Of a DNA stretch of 64,000 bases, positions 38,040-51,097 are shown piece after piece. Below the pieces are notes generated by a model that was not told the DNA's origin, did no database searches, and saw only the letters and a list, made by a program, of their open reading frames with translations. The number at the start of each line of letters is the position of its first letter. Position 1 is the first letter of the stretch. The stretch is from Hysterangium stoloniferum (Eukaryota; Basidiomycota; Agaricomycetes; Hysterangiales; Hysterangiaceae): NCBI GenBank assembly GCA_015178975.1, contig WHVD01000233.1, positions 1-64,000 on the forward strand. The letters run 5' to 3'. A program made the translations under genes and the position numbers.

Positions 38040-38400
38040 TAGTGGAGTCACATAGAGAGAGATGAAAAGCCAAAGTCTATGCTCGATGACAGCGGCTTTA
38101 CCCCTTGTTTCACTAAGCTCTCCTCTTTGATGCTTCTCTGGATCATTCTTGAGATTCCCGGTAACCTTGGGTCATCATAACCATTTGTACAATAATTAAT
38201 GGAGCGCATGTTAACACTATCCCTTACCTTTCCCATGATCTTGTCCGTGAAGGTAGCTCTGCCTTCAGGTAAACCTGCCTTTCTATGGACATCCCTGTGT
38301 GTGGGATTTTCAAGCAGAGTAACGGACCCGGGCGCTAGCTTGATCAATGAGACCTATTTATTTTTTCTATAGCCAAGCCCCTGGCTCATGCCTCGCTAAT
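38040..38400 (-). CDS. Small CsbD-like stress protein (boundaries approximate)
   Basis: On the minus strand, 38340-38230 reads HRKAGLPEGRATFTDKIMGK and stops at a GT donor (GTAAGG). After an intron of about 60 bases ending in AAG at 38169, the frame resumes VTGNLKNDPEKHQRGELSET followed by RGKAA. The joined sequence matches the repeated basic/acidic pattern of small fungal CsbD-like proteins, hydrophilic proteins linked to stress in bacteria and abundant in fungi, with no known enzymatic activity. The true start and the last exon are not resolved, so the ends are only estimates. The CsbD assignment comes from the pattern DKxxGKxTGNxxxxPExHxxGE. Confidence 0.5.
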
Positions 38401-39171
38401 CATCAACTGGCTCATACCAAGAAGAGGGGAGGAGAGATAATACATGATGTTGGAGGAATATTATCTATGCGGCACTCCCACAAGCACACCCGTAGGTGAA
38501 ATATCAAGCGTGGGACCCAGGTGGCAGCTTGTTGTTGAATTTGTCAAATGAGTTATGATACTTCATGTCTTCTTAATAGTTGGTGAATTCGTGTGCGTTA
38601 ATTTAGTTGTTTCTGTTTATGTATTTACACTTAGATAAGAGTGAACTCACATTACTACAGGTGAATATTTAAGAGCGACATTATTAAAATGCGAGTCTAG
38701 GGCGGATTTGTGTGCCTCAAATTCATTACACCATTAATAACATGCACTCCTAGAGATGGTACATAACGCCAGCTGTTGGGACAGACTCCAAATTCGCCTG
38801 TCTTTTTTTTATTAATAAAAATAAGCGAAGACAGAGTTGGTTGTCGCTCCATCCGTTTGTCCGTCGTAAGGAAGCTAGAGTATTAGACTGTTTTAAATTT
38901 AAAGAAATCGGACTGATTCGCAGCCATAGCTTTAAACACTAGTTATTGGTGTGGTCGGCTTATAGCTAGGACACAGGTATGTGTAAATGCATGTTTGTCT
39001 TCAGTGCGAAGTTTCTTCCTACGTTTTTCACCGAAAACCTGGATATCCATTCATTTGTCAAGCAGCCGTGAGGTGGATTACAATACGTGCAATGAGCAAC
39101 TAGGACATATGGTAAAGAAAAAAAAAAAGTATCCAATCTCATTATACATGTACAAATTCTGCAACCAGTCA
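38401..39171. other. Intergenic region
   Basis: AT-rich with short T and A runs (for example near 38805 and 39118). No gene is seen. Confidence 0.5.
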
Positions 39172-40641
39172 TCAAGAGTTTCTCCTGATATCCATCACAT
39201 AGCCACGGCTACCTCCTTCCATCCCACCGTCATCGCCATCTCGTCGTGTAGTATCCTGCATAGGCTGCACAGGAGTGAAGGAAAATACCTGTGTATCTTC
39301 TTGTTTTTCCATGTCACACTCGACCCGGTCTGGGGCTTTGACGAATGTGGGTACTGATCTCGACCGTCCTAGCCACGTACGATAGACATCGGGTTGTGAA
39401 CTTAGAATGACCGCAAAACATGTCCCAACGGAGGCTGCAAACAAATCCGGAAAGGGATTGCGAGGATTGAATATCGACAGGATGGAAAGGCTATATAGAA
39501 ATGAGGGTCATGAGGGGGCCGGCACACTGCGCGGAGAAAATTTTGACTTACAGGAAGGCCAGAAAAACATATATCCCGAATAAGCCCACACGGCTTAGGA
39601 GTTGAAGATCGTAAGTCCCGGCTGTTCGAATTTTGATCCAGTTTTTGTGGATGTATAGGCTGATTATGACTGACAAAACGGTGTTATTTAGTTCATTATA
39701 TGGATAGAACTCCACCATACCGGCATAAATCATGACCGCCAAAAGTATTATGGCGGTGAATATTGCAAAGATAATGGACCTATAAGGTTGTTCCAGTAAT
39801 TATGGGGATGAAATAAGGGATTCATACGAACATGGCGTTATCGATCGAACAGTAGAAAAATCGACGTGAGCGAGATACTTTCGCAGGCGTTTGATAGGCA
39901 GAGAACGCCGCAGCTATGGAAAAGCAGAAAAAAATAGCGTACGGCACCACTACCAGCTGTGGTGATATTATCTAGTTAAAACAAAAAGCTGATTGTAAAA
40001 GAATATGACGACGGACCGCAAACGTGCGCGGTCGGTTTTCTTTCTTATCCGGCCATCGAATACTGAGATACATCTGCAGTGGGGGATGAGGCAAGAGATA
40101 TAAAACTGAATAGTTTACTGCATACCTGAAATGCAAGGCTTAGAGTAGCCACTGACGTCCTGGAAATAGTTGAGAATATTGATGGTCTAGGAGGGTGCTG
40201 TACATACATTGGAGGCACTCCATCTAACAAAGCTGCTTGGGCGAGGCAAAGTAACTTTGGTGGTTCAGGGCCTGTTTCTTTGCCGGTGTATAATCTATAT
40301 GCATGAAGGTATTGGGAGGGTGGCATAATACATCAAGCATAATGCGATGCTCACAAAAGTGACGAGATTATCCCGGAAAAAATCCATGTTATACAGGCGT
40401 TGACCACAGTTGGATGGCGTTTTACATATTTTGATGCCCAAAATGTGATCACAAGAATGGGCATCAACGTTTGGTTGATTAGCTGGAAGGCCAGCCAAAG
40501 GTATAAGAGTGCCGCGGAAGTGGTCCCTACTTGTGGAACGATCGCTTCAGAAGTCAGGCCGAGGTCACGGGCTGCACGGTTAGGTTCGGAATGCGGGAAA
40601 TCAACGAAAGACGAAGGTCGGGCCATCACGAAATTGAACAT
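39172..40641 (-). CDS. Multi-pass (probably 7TM, GPCR-like) membrane protein
   Basis: Seven exons are inferred on the minus strand: 40641-40355, 40294-40208, 40159-40126, 40073-40017, 39956-39832, 39779-39552 and 39490-39172 (378 residues). All phases agree. Hydrophobic segments occur in ALLYLWLAFQLINQTLMPIL, INACITWIFSGIISSLL (with VNACITW in the sequence), SVATLSLAFQ, LVVVPYAIFFCFSIAAAF, IIFAIFTAIILLAVMIY, LSRVGLFGIYVFLAFL and LFAASVGTCFAVIL, which suggests about seven membrane passes. A GPEPPKLLCLAQAALLDGVPPM loop is conserved in a basidiomycete family of GPCR-like proteins as far as I recall. The tail is hydrophilic and charged, as expected for a cytosolic C-terminus. The ligand and partners are unknown. 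It is not an obvious Ste3-type pheromone receptor. Confidence 0.65.
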
Positions 40642-41687
40642 GGAAAAGAGGGAATTGGATGGTTGTAATAATAGACGGCTAGCGTCGTTCCTGCACCAGC
40701 AGGTCTTGAAAGGAAGAAGCGCAAGACAACGCGAGAGACGAAAAACGTTGCTCCGCGCTGGGGAGCAACCTCAACTGAGTAAGCAACGTCAATCAGCGGT
40801 GCCAGATATAACCGACCTTTACACTTCCCCCCTGATTGCCGCGGGGTCAACTCCAAATCGAGCTCAGGCGATTTCGAGCAAGCTCGACCACAACCGATCG
40901 GATGTGTTGGTAATTGCGACGTCTTCCGGGCTCTTGTCGTCACATAGTGATACCTCAGAGTTGACCACTCACTGATGTACTGAACTAATACTGGACCCAT
41001 AATTCTAAACCGAGTGATTGGCGCGATGTTATTTTACACAGCTTGACGAAGGATTTCCACATCCCGGTGCACGTCATTTATTATGGTGCTTATTGAATTA
41101 ATATAGCTATTAGGTACGGAACATGTGTAGTAGTGTTGATCACTCACTGAGTTATTGTTATAGAAACCTGCACATATAACAGTTGCAGATGGTTCCGACC
41201 CGTTCCCGATAACTTGGGAATTACCATCTAAAATTTGATTCGATCATCCGGAGCTACGGCATCCGAACGGAATAGCAGTGCAACTACTGGTAGCCAGAAA
41301 TGATGCACGCTGACAGCCTGCTGCATCAGCGACTAGTAGATATGGCCCAGACCTTTTCTTTATCTTACGTGATCAACATCACTGGATGATTTAGTTCAGC
41401 GAGTCCGAAGGCTACCTCCTTCATAATATTGAATTGAACTTGTAATCAGACCGTTCTCACTCGAGGGCACCACTAGCTCATAAGTCAAACTAAATAAAAT
41501 AACATATATACACGACAATAGGTCGTGTACTACACATATCAACGTCAGCCTCATGTACATCTATTTTTTACTTGCAGCCCTTTGTCTTACATAACCTTTC
41601 CGGGTCATCGGGCCGACTATAATTTATACATCTCCCACCACTGCTATATATCAAGGTTTATTATTGCTGAGATTTACTTACAGAGCG
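40642..41687. other. Intergenic region between divergent genes
   Basis: It lies upstream of both the membrane protein (minus) and the ornithine cyclodeaminase-like gene (plus). Frames on the plus strand to 40975 are shadows of the minus-strand coding frame or chance. No regulatory element is identified with confidence. Confidence 0.45.
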
Positions 41688-42778
41688 ATGTCTGGACAGT
41701 CTATCCTTGTTCTCTCCCGTCTGGATGTTTGGGACGTATCCTGCCGTTTACCCTTACCTGAGCTTCTTGAGAATATCCGTTCAGCGTTGCGTTCTGCATC
41801 TCGTTCAAAGGACGATGTACAGATGCCTCATCGAACCACCGTTCATTCCGATGCATATACTACTCTGTTCATGCCATCGCGTATAGACTCCATTCCCGCC
41901 ACGAGCATCAAGGTGGTTGCAATTCCGAAACGCCAAAGCGACGATGGTCTTCCAGCGACGACTTTGGTGATGGACGAAGTAAGTGGTGGCTTAGAAGCCG
42001 TGGTGAACGCAAGGAGTCTCACAGCTCTAAGAACAGCGGCAGGTATGGCACCTATCTTATTGTATTATCTCAACTAAACAACTAGTTCTAAGCTTCCGCC
42101 CTCGCTACTAAACTGAGTCTCGGTGCTGAAGCGAATCCAACAAGCATAGTCCTATTTGGAGCAGGTGCACAGATTCAAGCCCACGCTGCTATCCTTATCG
42201 CGACTTATCCTCAGATTCGAAAGTTGACCGTGATCAATCGATCTCATAACCAGCGTCTAGTGACGCTTCTCGACCATTTTCGTGCAAAGTTCCCTGGAAT
42301 ACAGATTGTTGGGTTATCAGGACCAAGTGTCTTAAACGGCCAAAATAATGTAGATATTAGAGAAGCCGTCAGGGCTGCATCCATTATCTGCACTGCGACG
42401 TCTTCAACCGAACCACTATTCCCTTATGACTGGGTTACAGCTGGTACTCATATTAATCTTATTGGCTCCTTCACCCCATCGATGCGCGAGATTTCGTCAG
42501 ACCTTCTTTCGAAGGCCAAGTGGGTCATTGTAGATTCCCGCGCCGCTTGTGCAAGAGAGGCTGGAGAACTTATCGATGCAAACTTTCCCCCGGAGAAAAC
42601 CGTTGAATTGGGAGAGGTGGACGACCCCTCTTCGCTGGCTTCACGGGCCACGGATGCAGATAAAACGATAACCATATTTAAATCGGTGGGAGTATCCGTT
42701 ATGGACACGGCCATTGCAAATCTGGTAGTGAAACGAGCGCGAGAACTTGGATGTGGTACATTGGTTCCGTATGATTGA
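41688..42778 (+). CDS. Ornithine cyclodeaminase / mu-crystallin family protein
   Basis: NAD(P)-binding enzyme of the OCD/mu-crystallin family; members act on ornithine, lysine, alanine or cyclic imines, and the substrate here cannot be told. Two exons are inferred, 41688-42042 and 42093-42778 (346 residues). The start is the ATG before SGQSILVLS, which opens the typical N-terminal strand of the family. Conserved blocks are TTLVMDEVSGGLEAVVNA, ARSLTALRTAAASALATKL, the Rossmann glycine motif VLFGAGAQIQAHA, IICTATSSTEPLF and GTHINLIGSFTPSMRE. It ends in the helical ARELG segment. The gene ends 172 bases before MSH5, in the same direction. Confidence 0.9.
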
Positions 42779-42950
42779 TGAGTATGCGGGTAAATAAGAG
42801 TTGTGGATATCAGTTTTGCATGTCGATACCAAATTACTATTTCAAACTTACTCATTACAATAGAACGATAGGGTTTTATAAGGTTCGTATTTCGAAGGTT
42901 GGCTGTGACTACATAACGCGTTGTCACGCAGACCGCTTGCAAGTTGCCAC

Positions 42951-45900
42951 ATGCCTCGAGCAAAGTCTACGACGAAGAGAACGCGGTTGAAAAGCCAAAA
43001 GCACTTTAATGCAGGGGGTATGAATTCACCGCGTAAAAGAACACGTAAACGTTCGTTGCAAGAACAGTTGTCTGATGATGCTGGTCCCGACGAAGCAGAG
43101 GGGCATAACTCTGCCAAAAGGGTAAGATGGGATGGTGAAATTGAAGAAAGAGAGACTACCACGGTAGAAAATGGGACCGAAGACGACAGCCCATCGCTAT
43201 CGGAACGGGTACGTACACTGCCATGTATGTGTGGTATATTGCTTCATTCATCCATATAAGCACCAGATATGCTTGTCCGTATCCTGTCATCAGTACGGAG
43301 AACTAACCTTAGATATTCTCGCAACAACTCACTTGAACATGTTCAGTGGATGGCTAGGAGCAGCATATCATGATCCTATAAAAGGGACGCTCTATATTCT
43401 CGAAGACACGATCGAATCCGCCCATTTTGACTTGACAAAAATGCGTGCGTAATGATAAGCTAATGGTTTTTACTCATACGATATCTCATCAAATTAGTGA
43501 TTGAGCAAACTTCTCCCGAAATCATCATTACGGGCTCTAAGTCTGACGAGAAATTTATTGAAGCCGTAAGGGAGATAGGTGCCTGTATTAAAACTTGCTG
43601 TCCACTTCAAACTGAACAAGTTTTCGGCTTAGGGGATGAGGAAAGCATAACGTTTCAAATCAGGCCCAATCGTGAATACAACTTTAATAGGGGTTATGAA
43701 CGTCTCCTTTCCTTACAATTCTTGGCTTCACTTCCTGTATCGACGGCAGCTGCTTTATCTGACACGGACCCTGAATCAACTGGACACTCCTCTGACGAGC
43801 CAAGAAACGCGTATGACTTCATGCGAAGACGCCGTAAGCAAACAGGAGACCCCGCCATTCAGCGGTTCAATGCAAAGATTCGATTATCTAACTTCTCGTC
43901 ACTTGAGTCTTCAATTTGTGTAAGAATATTTTCCTCCGGTTTGACATGATTCACGCTTGGATATGGCACCAGATCTCTGCCGCAGGTGCCTTGCTCGAGT
44001 ACATGACTCGCGCCCGTGTTGAGACGGGTTACCTGGACAGTGAAGGTACATCTGGCTTGGAAATACGTTCCATAGAGCCTATTGCCTTGTAATGGCTTTT
44101 GCTCTCTCGTCAACATTAGCTGATGATCAGTTACAAGGAACGAAGTTATGCAGATCAATGCTGATGCATTATCGTAATTACCAATATCTTACCATCTCTG
44201 TTATATACGATAGCCTTACTGATGTTTGAGATCGCTGCAAATTTTCGACGACGAGAGTCACGCTTCGATACATTCAGATAAAACTAAGGAAGGCCTCTCC
44301 CTATTTGGTGGGTCTCTAGACATCCTTCTGATGCTTCCTGAATTTATTCCCACTGCGCATGGTATGTCAGGGATCCTCAATGCTACAAGGACATCACTCG
44401 GCCGGAGACTTCTTAAAAACTGGTTCTTGCGACCATGTCTATCTCTCGATATAATTGCTTCGCGGCACGATGCGTTGTCTTGTTTTCATAAACCTGAAAA
44501 TTTAGTTACCGCCAACACCATGCACACACACCTTAAAGGGATTGGCAACATTCCGCACGTATTTGCTCTAATTCGTGCGGGGAAAGCAAGCGTCAAGGAT
44601 TGGCAGGGAGTTGTCAAGGTCGATCGATATACACTCATGTCGAATTGTTACCGCAATTATTAACCGGCTTCGTCTCTTTTTTAGTTCGTGTTTCATGCAT
44701 CGTTGCTTAGGGAAACAATTTCAGAATTGAATCATGGCACACATATCGATGTTATAAACAAGGTGATATGAATTTTAACCATGTTTATTCAGTGGTACAG
44801 ATGACCACACTTGTATGCAGCTGTGTGATGCCCTTGACGTCGATCGCCTCCGGGATATTGGAAATGCAGTGAATGAAACAGTGAGAAACCAACTGTTCAG
44901 TATTCGTCTCGATGTAAATGACGTGGCGTACGAGATTGACTGGGAGGCGTCTTCTAATGCTGGCCGTGTTTGTGTCCGACCCCATGTTGACGAGGAATTA
45001 GACGAATGGAAGCGAATTTTTCACGGCTTGGATTCAGTCCTAGTATGAGCTTATTCGTTTGGTGTTCTTAAAGCCGCTTCATCATGCCACAGTCTCAGGT
45101 CGCTGTTCAACTAGGACATATTTTACCTCCCGAATACGCTGAATGTTTGAACGTCGTCTACTTTCCGCAACTCGGTAATTCTCCGTCATAATTTTGAATT
45201 TTGCAACTGATATGTAGTCAGGCTTTCTCGTCTGTGTACCTCTACGAGATGAATGGAAGAATGATGACGGAACTCATGTGCCAAAATTCCCTACGGAGGA
45301 ATTCGTTTTTCAGGTACCTATCTCTCAGTCAAGTAGCATATCTTTTCTTTAATTATCATCAATCCTCTAGTTTTGCACGGAGTCAGTGATGTTTCTTGTC
45401 TTCCTCTAGATACTGTTAATCGTATTAAATATTAGGAAAAGCGCTTATTTCAAGTCGCCGAAAATGCATGGTATGGTCACGGCGTGTCTTCTTCTTCAGA
45501 TACAAAAATCAATTCGCTTAGATTTGGATCACCATATTGGCGACTTATATCCTGCCATAGTTGGTGTGTACCATTCCTTCGATCCATTTACTCGACGCTA
45601 AATTAAACCGACTTCAGACCGCGAAATTGAAATTATCCAAGCCCTTGAAGAAAAAACTCTGATTCACAACGAACTAGTCTCGGCAACTTGTGATGCATGT
45701 GCTGAATTGGACTGGTCCGAAACATTCTCTGCGTATGGGCCGTATGACAAGAACTAACTTCATGGCATTCTTTTAGCTTGTTATCATTAGCTGAAGCCTC
45801 ACGAAAGTATGAATATGTAAGACCTACTATGGTCGAGGAAAATTTAATAGACATCAAAGGTGGAAGGTGAGTGCTATCCCATCACACGATAACGGTACTA

Positions 45901-47374
45901 TTCACGCTCTCCTTGTGAAGACATCCCTTGCAAGAAAGAGTGGTCGACACTTTTGTTCCTAATGATTCTTATGTGGTAGGTGGTATGAACGCCAGGGCCT
46001 CTGATTCGACGGATGACTGTCCGGCTTCGAATGATGATTCGGAGCTTCCAGTACATGGTGATGGAAAGAGCGTTGTCATTTGCACTGGCGCAAATGCTTG
46101 TGGAAAAAGTGTTTATTTGAAACAGGTTTGCCACCGAGAAGCCCCGAGGGCTCGATTGTATGGGATAATTCTGATTGAATATCACAGACCGCACTGATTG
46201 TTTTCATGGCTCAGGTAAGTAAGCAATCTTGCATTTAAAACTGACGCTAACTTGTATCTCCTTCATCAAGATTGGCTGGTATACATCCTTTCCGTATGTG
46301 ATAAATTTTCCCCGCTCAGGATTTTTTTAGTTTTGTGCCAGCAACATCAGCCACACTTGGCATCGTGGACAGAAGTCAAGTCTCCTCAAGCTCACAAACA
46401 CCAGGTAAATTGACTGTTTTCCAGTTTTCACGCGCATTCAAACCCGCGAATCGGTGTCGAAGGTGTGTCGAATGTTTGCCTTTGATGTCAACCTTTTGCG
46501 ACCACTTTGCCCCCTTTCAATTAACATTATCAGACGCAATCAGCTTTCATGATTGATCTCAACCAAATCTCTTTTGCGCTCCGAAATATGACTCCTCGAT
46601 CGTTGCTGATAATAGACGAGTTTGGAAAAGGAACGAACTCTACAGGCTGGTTTATTGGTCTCTGGACGTTGCATCATGCTAACAAATACTTTGCTCTTTA
46701 TCTCCGTTCTGACGTTACCCAATTTTTTGTTGCATTTGCCCCTAACGTAACACTAGACGGAGCTGGACTTTTCTGCGGTGTTATATCTTACGTCCTTTCG
46801 CTTGGCCCGCTATGCCCCAAAGTCATGGCTACGACGCATTTCCATGACGTATTTCACAAAGATCTACTTTCGCCATCCCTTCCAATTACGTTCGTTCACA
46901 TGCAGGTCCTTCTGACTACAAACACTGGTCAGATGCTAGAGGTCCACCCCACAGAATCCAATGAAGAGGTACAACCTAGGTCATTGCATCCCGGAGAGTC
47001 TATAACGTACCTGTATAGGTAAGACAATGTGTCCTTCGCTGATGGATTAACTGCCAATCACGCTTTGAGCTAGAGTAGCTCAAGGACTTTGCCTCGACTC
47101 TTATGCGACCAAGTGTGCTTTGGCTTTCGGAATTCCATCACGTCTGGTAGAACGTGCCAAACATGTTAGTGATCTGCTATCTGCACATGCCATAGGAGAG
47201 CTGCTGGATGAGGGGATGACTGAGAAGGAGGAGCAAGATCTTGCGGATGCTGAGTCTGTATGCAGGCGATTCTTGGTCTGGGAACTTAAAGCGGATGCTG
47301 GGGACGAGGGAAGCAAAACGTCTAGAGACTGGCTAAGGGAAATCCTGGGGAGACCCGCTGAAGAGCAGTCATGA
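42951..47374 (+). CDS. MSH5: Meiotic MutS homologue 5
   Basis: With Msh4 it forms a clamp that stabilises meiotic crossover intermediates. About 25 exons can be threaded in one frame of 1010 residues; all phases agree. The main ones are 42951-43208, 43498-43919, 44371-44618, 44821-45042, 45921-46125, 46534-46645, 46757-47018 and 47074-47374. Two are tiny: 45371-45381 (11 bases) and 46271-46278 (8 bases). MutS core blocks include IFDDESHASIHSDKTKEG, ILNATRTSLGRRLLKNW, YFKSPKMHDLDHHIGDLYP and VRPTMVEENLID. The ATPase has Walker A TGANACGKSVYLKQ, FVPATSATLGIVDRIFTRIQ and Walker B SLLIIDEFGKGTNSTDGAG, followed by MATTHFHDVF. The N-terminus is basic and disordered. The intron at 46646-46756 needs a GC donor. 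The DESHASIHSDKTKEG block favours Msh5 over Msh4. Confidence 0.93.
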
Positions 47375-49124
47375 TCGTGACATGGACTTTGTGGTTCATC
47401 GAAATTCATCCTATTGTGTAACTTAAAAAGTCTTTTTCTCATATTTGATGGCATATAGCGCGACAAGCTTGACCGCGGATATATATGGGTACAAGTACAC
47501 TCCTGCGCTCAGCTTCCCAGACTCTGAAGTAGACCAGTTCCCCTCCAGTCCAAATTTGATGAACTGTTTCCAAGAGCCGTTTTACAAGCATTTGAGATGG
47601 CATTACACACGATATTAGAGTTGCTTTACTCTGGCCCGGGTACCAAGTGTAGCCCAGATGATACAGAAAGTATGCACTACAATAACAGGGTAAACTTATA
47701 GGATGACGTTCTTTATTTACTGTTATCGGCGCGTCGCCAAAGCTCACGTTCATCTCGACGGTGATTATTCACCCCCCCCAAGGATAACCCTAAAGTGATT
47801 TGAAAATTTGGGGTTTTAATCAGGTTTGTGTGGGGGCGCATTCATGTTGATTTGGACAGCGCCACTCCGCATACGGGGTCCAATATAACGTGTCATAAAT
47901 TATGCTTGTCGATTTCATCAGGTCTTTTTCGCCTCACTCGGGGAAGCGAATCCACTAAGACTTGGATACGCTCGTGTTCATTCTTGAGACGTGTACGGCA
48001 CACATACCTAACTAGTGCTTTAGATATATATAATCTCAATGACATGAAAACTTACCATGACCCTAATGATACAGCGATAAAAGTGCCCATAGTCCAATTA
48101 AAAGCGGCAAAAGGAGCTGTATAAAAGGGATGATGTTGTGGTGGCAAGGACGGTGAAGTTTTTGACTAACTGCTGGAAAGACCCTTAATAATACCGAATC
48201 CGACGCCGCTCCCTATACCGCTCAAAAGGCTAGTCCGTGCACACGGAATTTGACCTAGTTGTTCGACAAAACTTGGTTGTGACGGATCTTCTTCCTTGCA
48301 CAAGTCTTCAAGTTAGTTTGAGATCCGTTCGTGTTATTGCATGTATACCTCGAGATTCTTTTTTTGATTCACTTCTGTGAGCAACCTCACTTGCTGGCAT
48401 CGAAGAGTCAGATGCCATGGCTAGCTCGATATGGTCCTCAACGCTTGTACTTAATACAGATAATGAGAAAGTTCAATCGGGTGTCCCAATTCGAACTCAA
48501 ATTGCAAACCCATGGCCTGGCGCGCATTGGTGTAATCTCAAAGAGTAACAAATGCTCGGGATATGTTCCAAGTCAACTTTCAGCAATCATGAGTTGCTCT
48601 ATGAAAAATACCTAAGTTCCGCCCGGAACGAGTCAGTTGACTACAGCGGGGATTGGGCGAGGCGTAGCTGCTCTGCCCTGTCCCAAAGCGCTCAACAGAA
48701 AAAAAATGTTTCACGGGTGTGAAAGTAGAAGATTTTTTTCGATGTCAAACAGAAAATTCAAGTTGTCAACGGATAAAACAATTCATAATTTATATAATTA
48801 TGAGTCAAACATTTGTTTCACATACTTCGACATTTCAATCTTTCTGTTTCTAGTCTGGTGAACAAATGTCTTGATGCGGTTTAAAGTGGTAGCCGGCAAC
48901 GACCACGGGTAACAAATGATTAGCATGGCAATAGATACGGGCTGCTACATGAGACACATTGAAGCGTAGTATGAAAGTGCAAGGGAAGGTGAACGAGAAG
49001 GAAAAATTGCTGTGGCAAGTTCTAAAAGCATGCTGTTATATGACGTTTTTGCATGCGTAGACCCATCCAAGTCGATGATTAATTAGTCACATGACAGTCG
49101 ACGAAGGGTATTGCATTACAGCAA
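47375..49124. other. Intergenic region
   Basis: About 1.7 kb between convergent genes (MSH5 and the CoA-transferase). Several frames of 60-104 codons exist on both strands but none has family features or splice-compatible neighbours. A run of C near 47770 and AT-rich DNA near 48785-48800 are the only compositional marks. Confidence 0.45.
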
Positions 49125-51004
49125 TTAAGTGGCCGAAGGAAGCCACATAGGATGGTCCATGTTGAGTCCGATTGGAGCTTCAATTAGAATATGCGAGGGT
49201 TTGCTCAAAATTGCCGAATGCTTAAGAGCTGTCATAATACTTGGGGAGTCCTTACTCATCAGCTCTTCCGCAGCCTCATGGGTTCTCAATGCAACTTTTG
49301 CGATCCTAATCGGTACTTCCATCGAAAGTTCAGCAATTTCGGGATCAAGAGGGTATATCTTTTTGGGCAATGGTGTAGCATTCGTGAATCCTGTAGGCCC
49401 AAGACGACCCAAGGAACGAAGCCAATTGCCAGTACCCGCGAGAGATACACGCACTTCCCATGAACCACCCTCCTTATACTCGTCAGTGCAATAAATACAA
49501 AACAAAACGTAATGCATACTGTAATTATTTTAGAAAAAGCTGCAGCTATACCAAATGCCAAAAGATACCCAGATGAATGATCGAGCGCTTGAATAGGGAA
49601 CGGTTTGGGAGCTAATATACCGTGAGACTTTCCCCCCTTAGTCATTGCAAACGCCACAGCTTCGTCTGCATTAAAACCTAACGCCGTTTGGACGAGGGAA
49701 TCAAACTGCAACAGAATCAACCAGGATGAAATGTCAGATAAACGTTACAAGCCTACACCCCGTCGCTTCTGCCATGGTCCTTCCCATCCCCAAGCTCTTA
49801 GGCCAGCGTAGACAATTCCTGGCCGGGATTTGGCTAATTCAATGGGTCCAAAACCCATTTCTTCGAGCCCATCGGGTCTATAGCTTTGAAGGAAAATATC
49901 ACAGCTTTGTACAAGTTTATGCAATGTGTTTTGATCATCACCAGACTTCAGATCGAGCTGGGTTGTACGTTTCCCGCGGGACATATCTGCATCTAGAACG
50001 GGAAGGCTTGGAAGATTACGAGACGTGATCCAAAGATTGTCTGCCCCGTGAGCTAATTTTGCATGCTTGAGTGGTTAATCGTATGATTTTCATGAAACAT
50101 GAAACATGCCAGCAAGTGTGCGACCGCAAACGGGACCCGCTATGATTCGTGTCAAATCAAGAACGCGTACCCCTGTTAAGGGACCCTTGTATTCATGATT
50201 CGTGACGGGTAGGGGTTTGCGCTTAGGTGTATCATTAAGCTTCAGGAGTTGCACTGGGGGTGCATCTCGGATGGCTTGAGCCTGAGGATGATTTTTCCAC
50301 TCGTCGAAGGATCGCATGGCTGTAGCGCACATGCCGTTCTGAGCGGCCTCGTCTTCAAAGACCTTTGAATTCCATTTTAAAAGTTCTTGAGCCACGGCAT
50401 CACGCGAGGCGTTGGGGGATAATTGTAAAATGGACAATATACCACGTCGATGACTGTGCGTTGAGATCACCGGGAAAGAGCCAATTGACTATATGAAGAT
50501 GACTTACTGAGGAAAATTAGTATGGATACGGACAAAAGTCTGATCTTTGGTGGCGTAAATGCCAGCAATATCATCCCAAGCCCCTCCTGGAACAGTGCCA
50601 TTGATTGTATAATACGACTCACTGACTATAGATAACTTCATATAATAAATGACATCAACGTGTTTCAAAGAATGCTACTTGCAACATTCGAGAGCTGCGT
50701 GCCTAGCATCAACTGTGACATGCTGCATTTCCCCTGTGTTTAAAAAATGCACATAAGCCGCAGAAAGACCAGCCAATGCCACAGATGCCTAAATGATAAC
50801 AAGAAGGTAAGATTTATAATCCTATGAAAGAGCAGATAGCGCCACTTGTGCAGCTACACCCAATCTGAACGACGAGGGGAGAGCAGTATCAGGGTCTCCT
50901 GTGAGTCGCAAGTATTTATGAAGGACATCGTTAGGTAGCCCTGCAGACCGCCACAATCCCTGAACGACGTTGCGGACAGTTAACAAAGCTTGAGCAGTGG
51001 ACAT
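49125..51004 (-). CDS. Class III CoA-transferase (CaiB/BaiF family)
   Basis: Family III enzymes move CoA between carboxylic acids or racemise 2-methylacyl-CoAs; the substrate here is unknown. Seven exons are inferred on the minus strand: 51004-50846, 50788-50686, 50625-50508, 50453-50110, 50052-49757, 49705-49520 and 49472-49125 (517 residues). The start gives MSTAQALLTVRNVVQGLW. The N-terminal lobe contains TVDARHAALE and GGAWDDIAGIYATKD. The second lobe begins with the family hallmark LTGVRVLDLTRIIAGPVCGR, followed by AAHGADNLWI, SRGKRTTQLDL, LVQSCDIFLQSYRPDGLEE and YAGLRAWGWEGPW. The C-terminal half includes ALDHSSGYLLAFG and the EGGSWEVRVSLA close-out. The intron at 50109-50053 starts GCATGT, a GC donor. 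It is divergent from RICTOR with about 93 bases between start codons. Confidence 0.9.
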
Positions 51005-51097
51005 GAATAACAAGATGGTTAGGCGCGTGCATTACATAAAGGGTGTTCCATTCCAACAGCGCAACGAACCGTCCGCTCCATTGGCGGTGAGCAATAA
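51005..51097. promoter_or_regulatory. Very short bidirectional promoter (CoA-transferase / RICTOR)
   Basis: Only 93 bases lie between the CoA-transferase ATG (51004, minus) and the first candidate RICTOR ATG (51098, plus), or 111 if 51116 is used. Transcription start sites on the two strands must overlap or lie very close together. Confidence 0.5.
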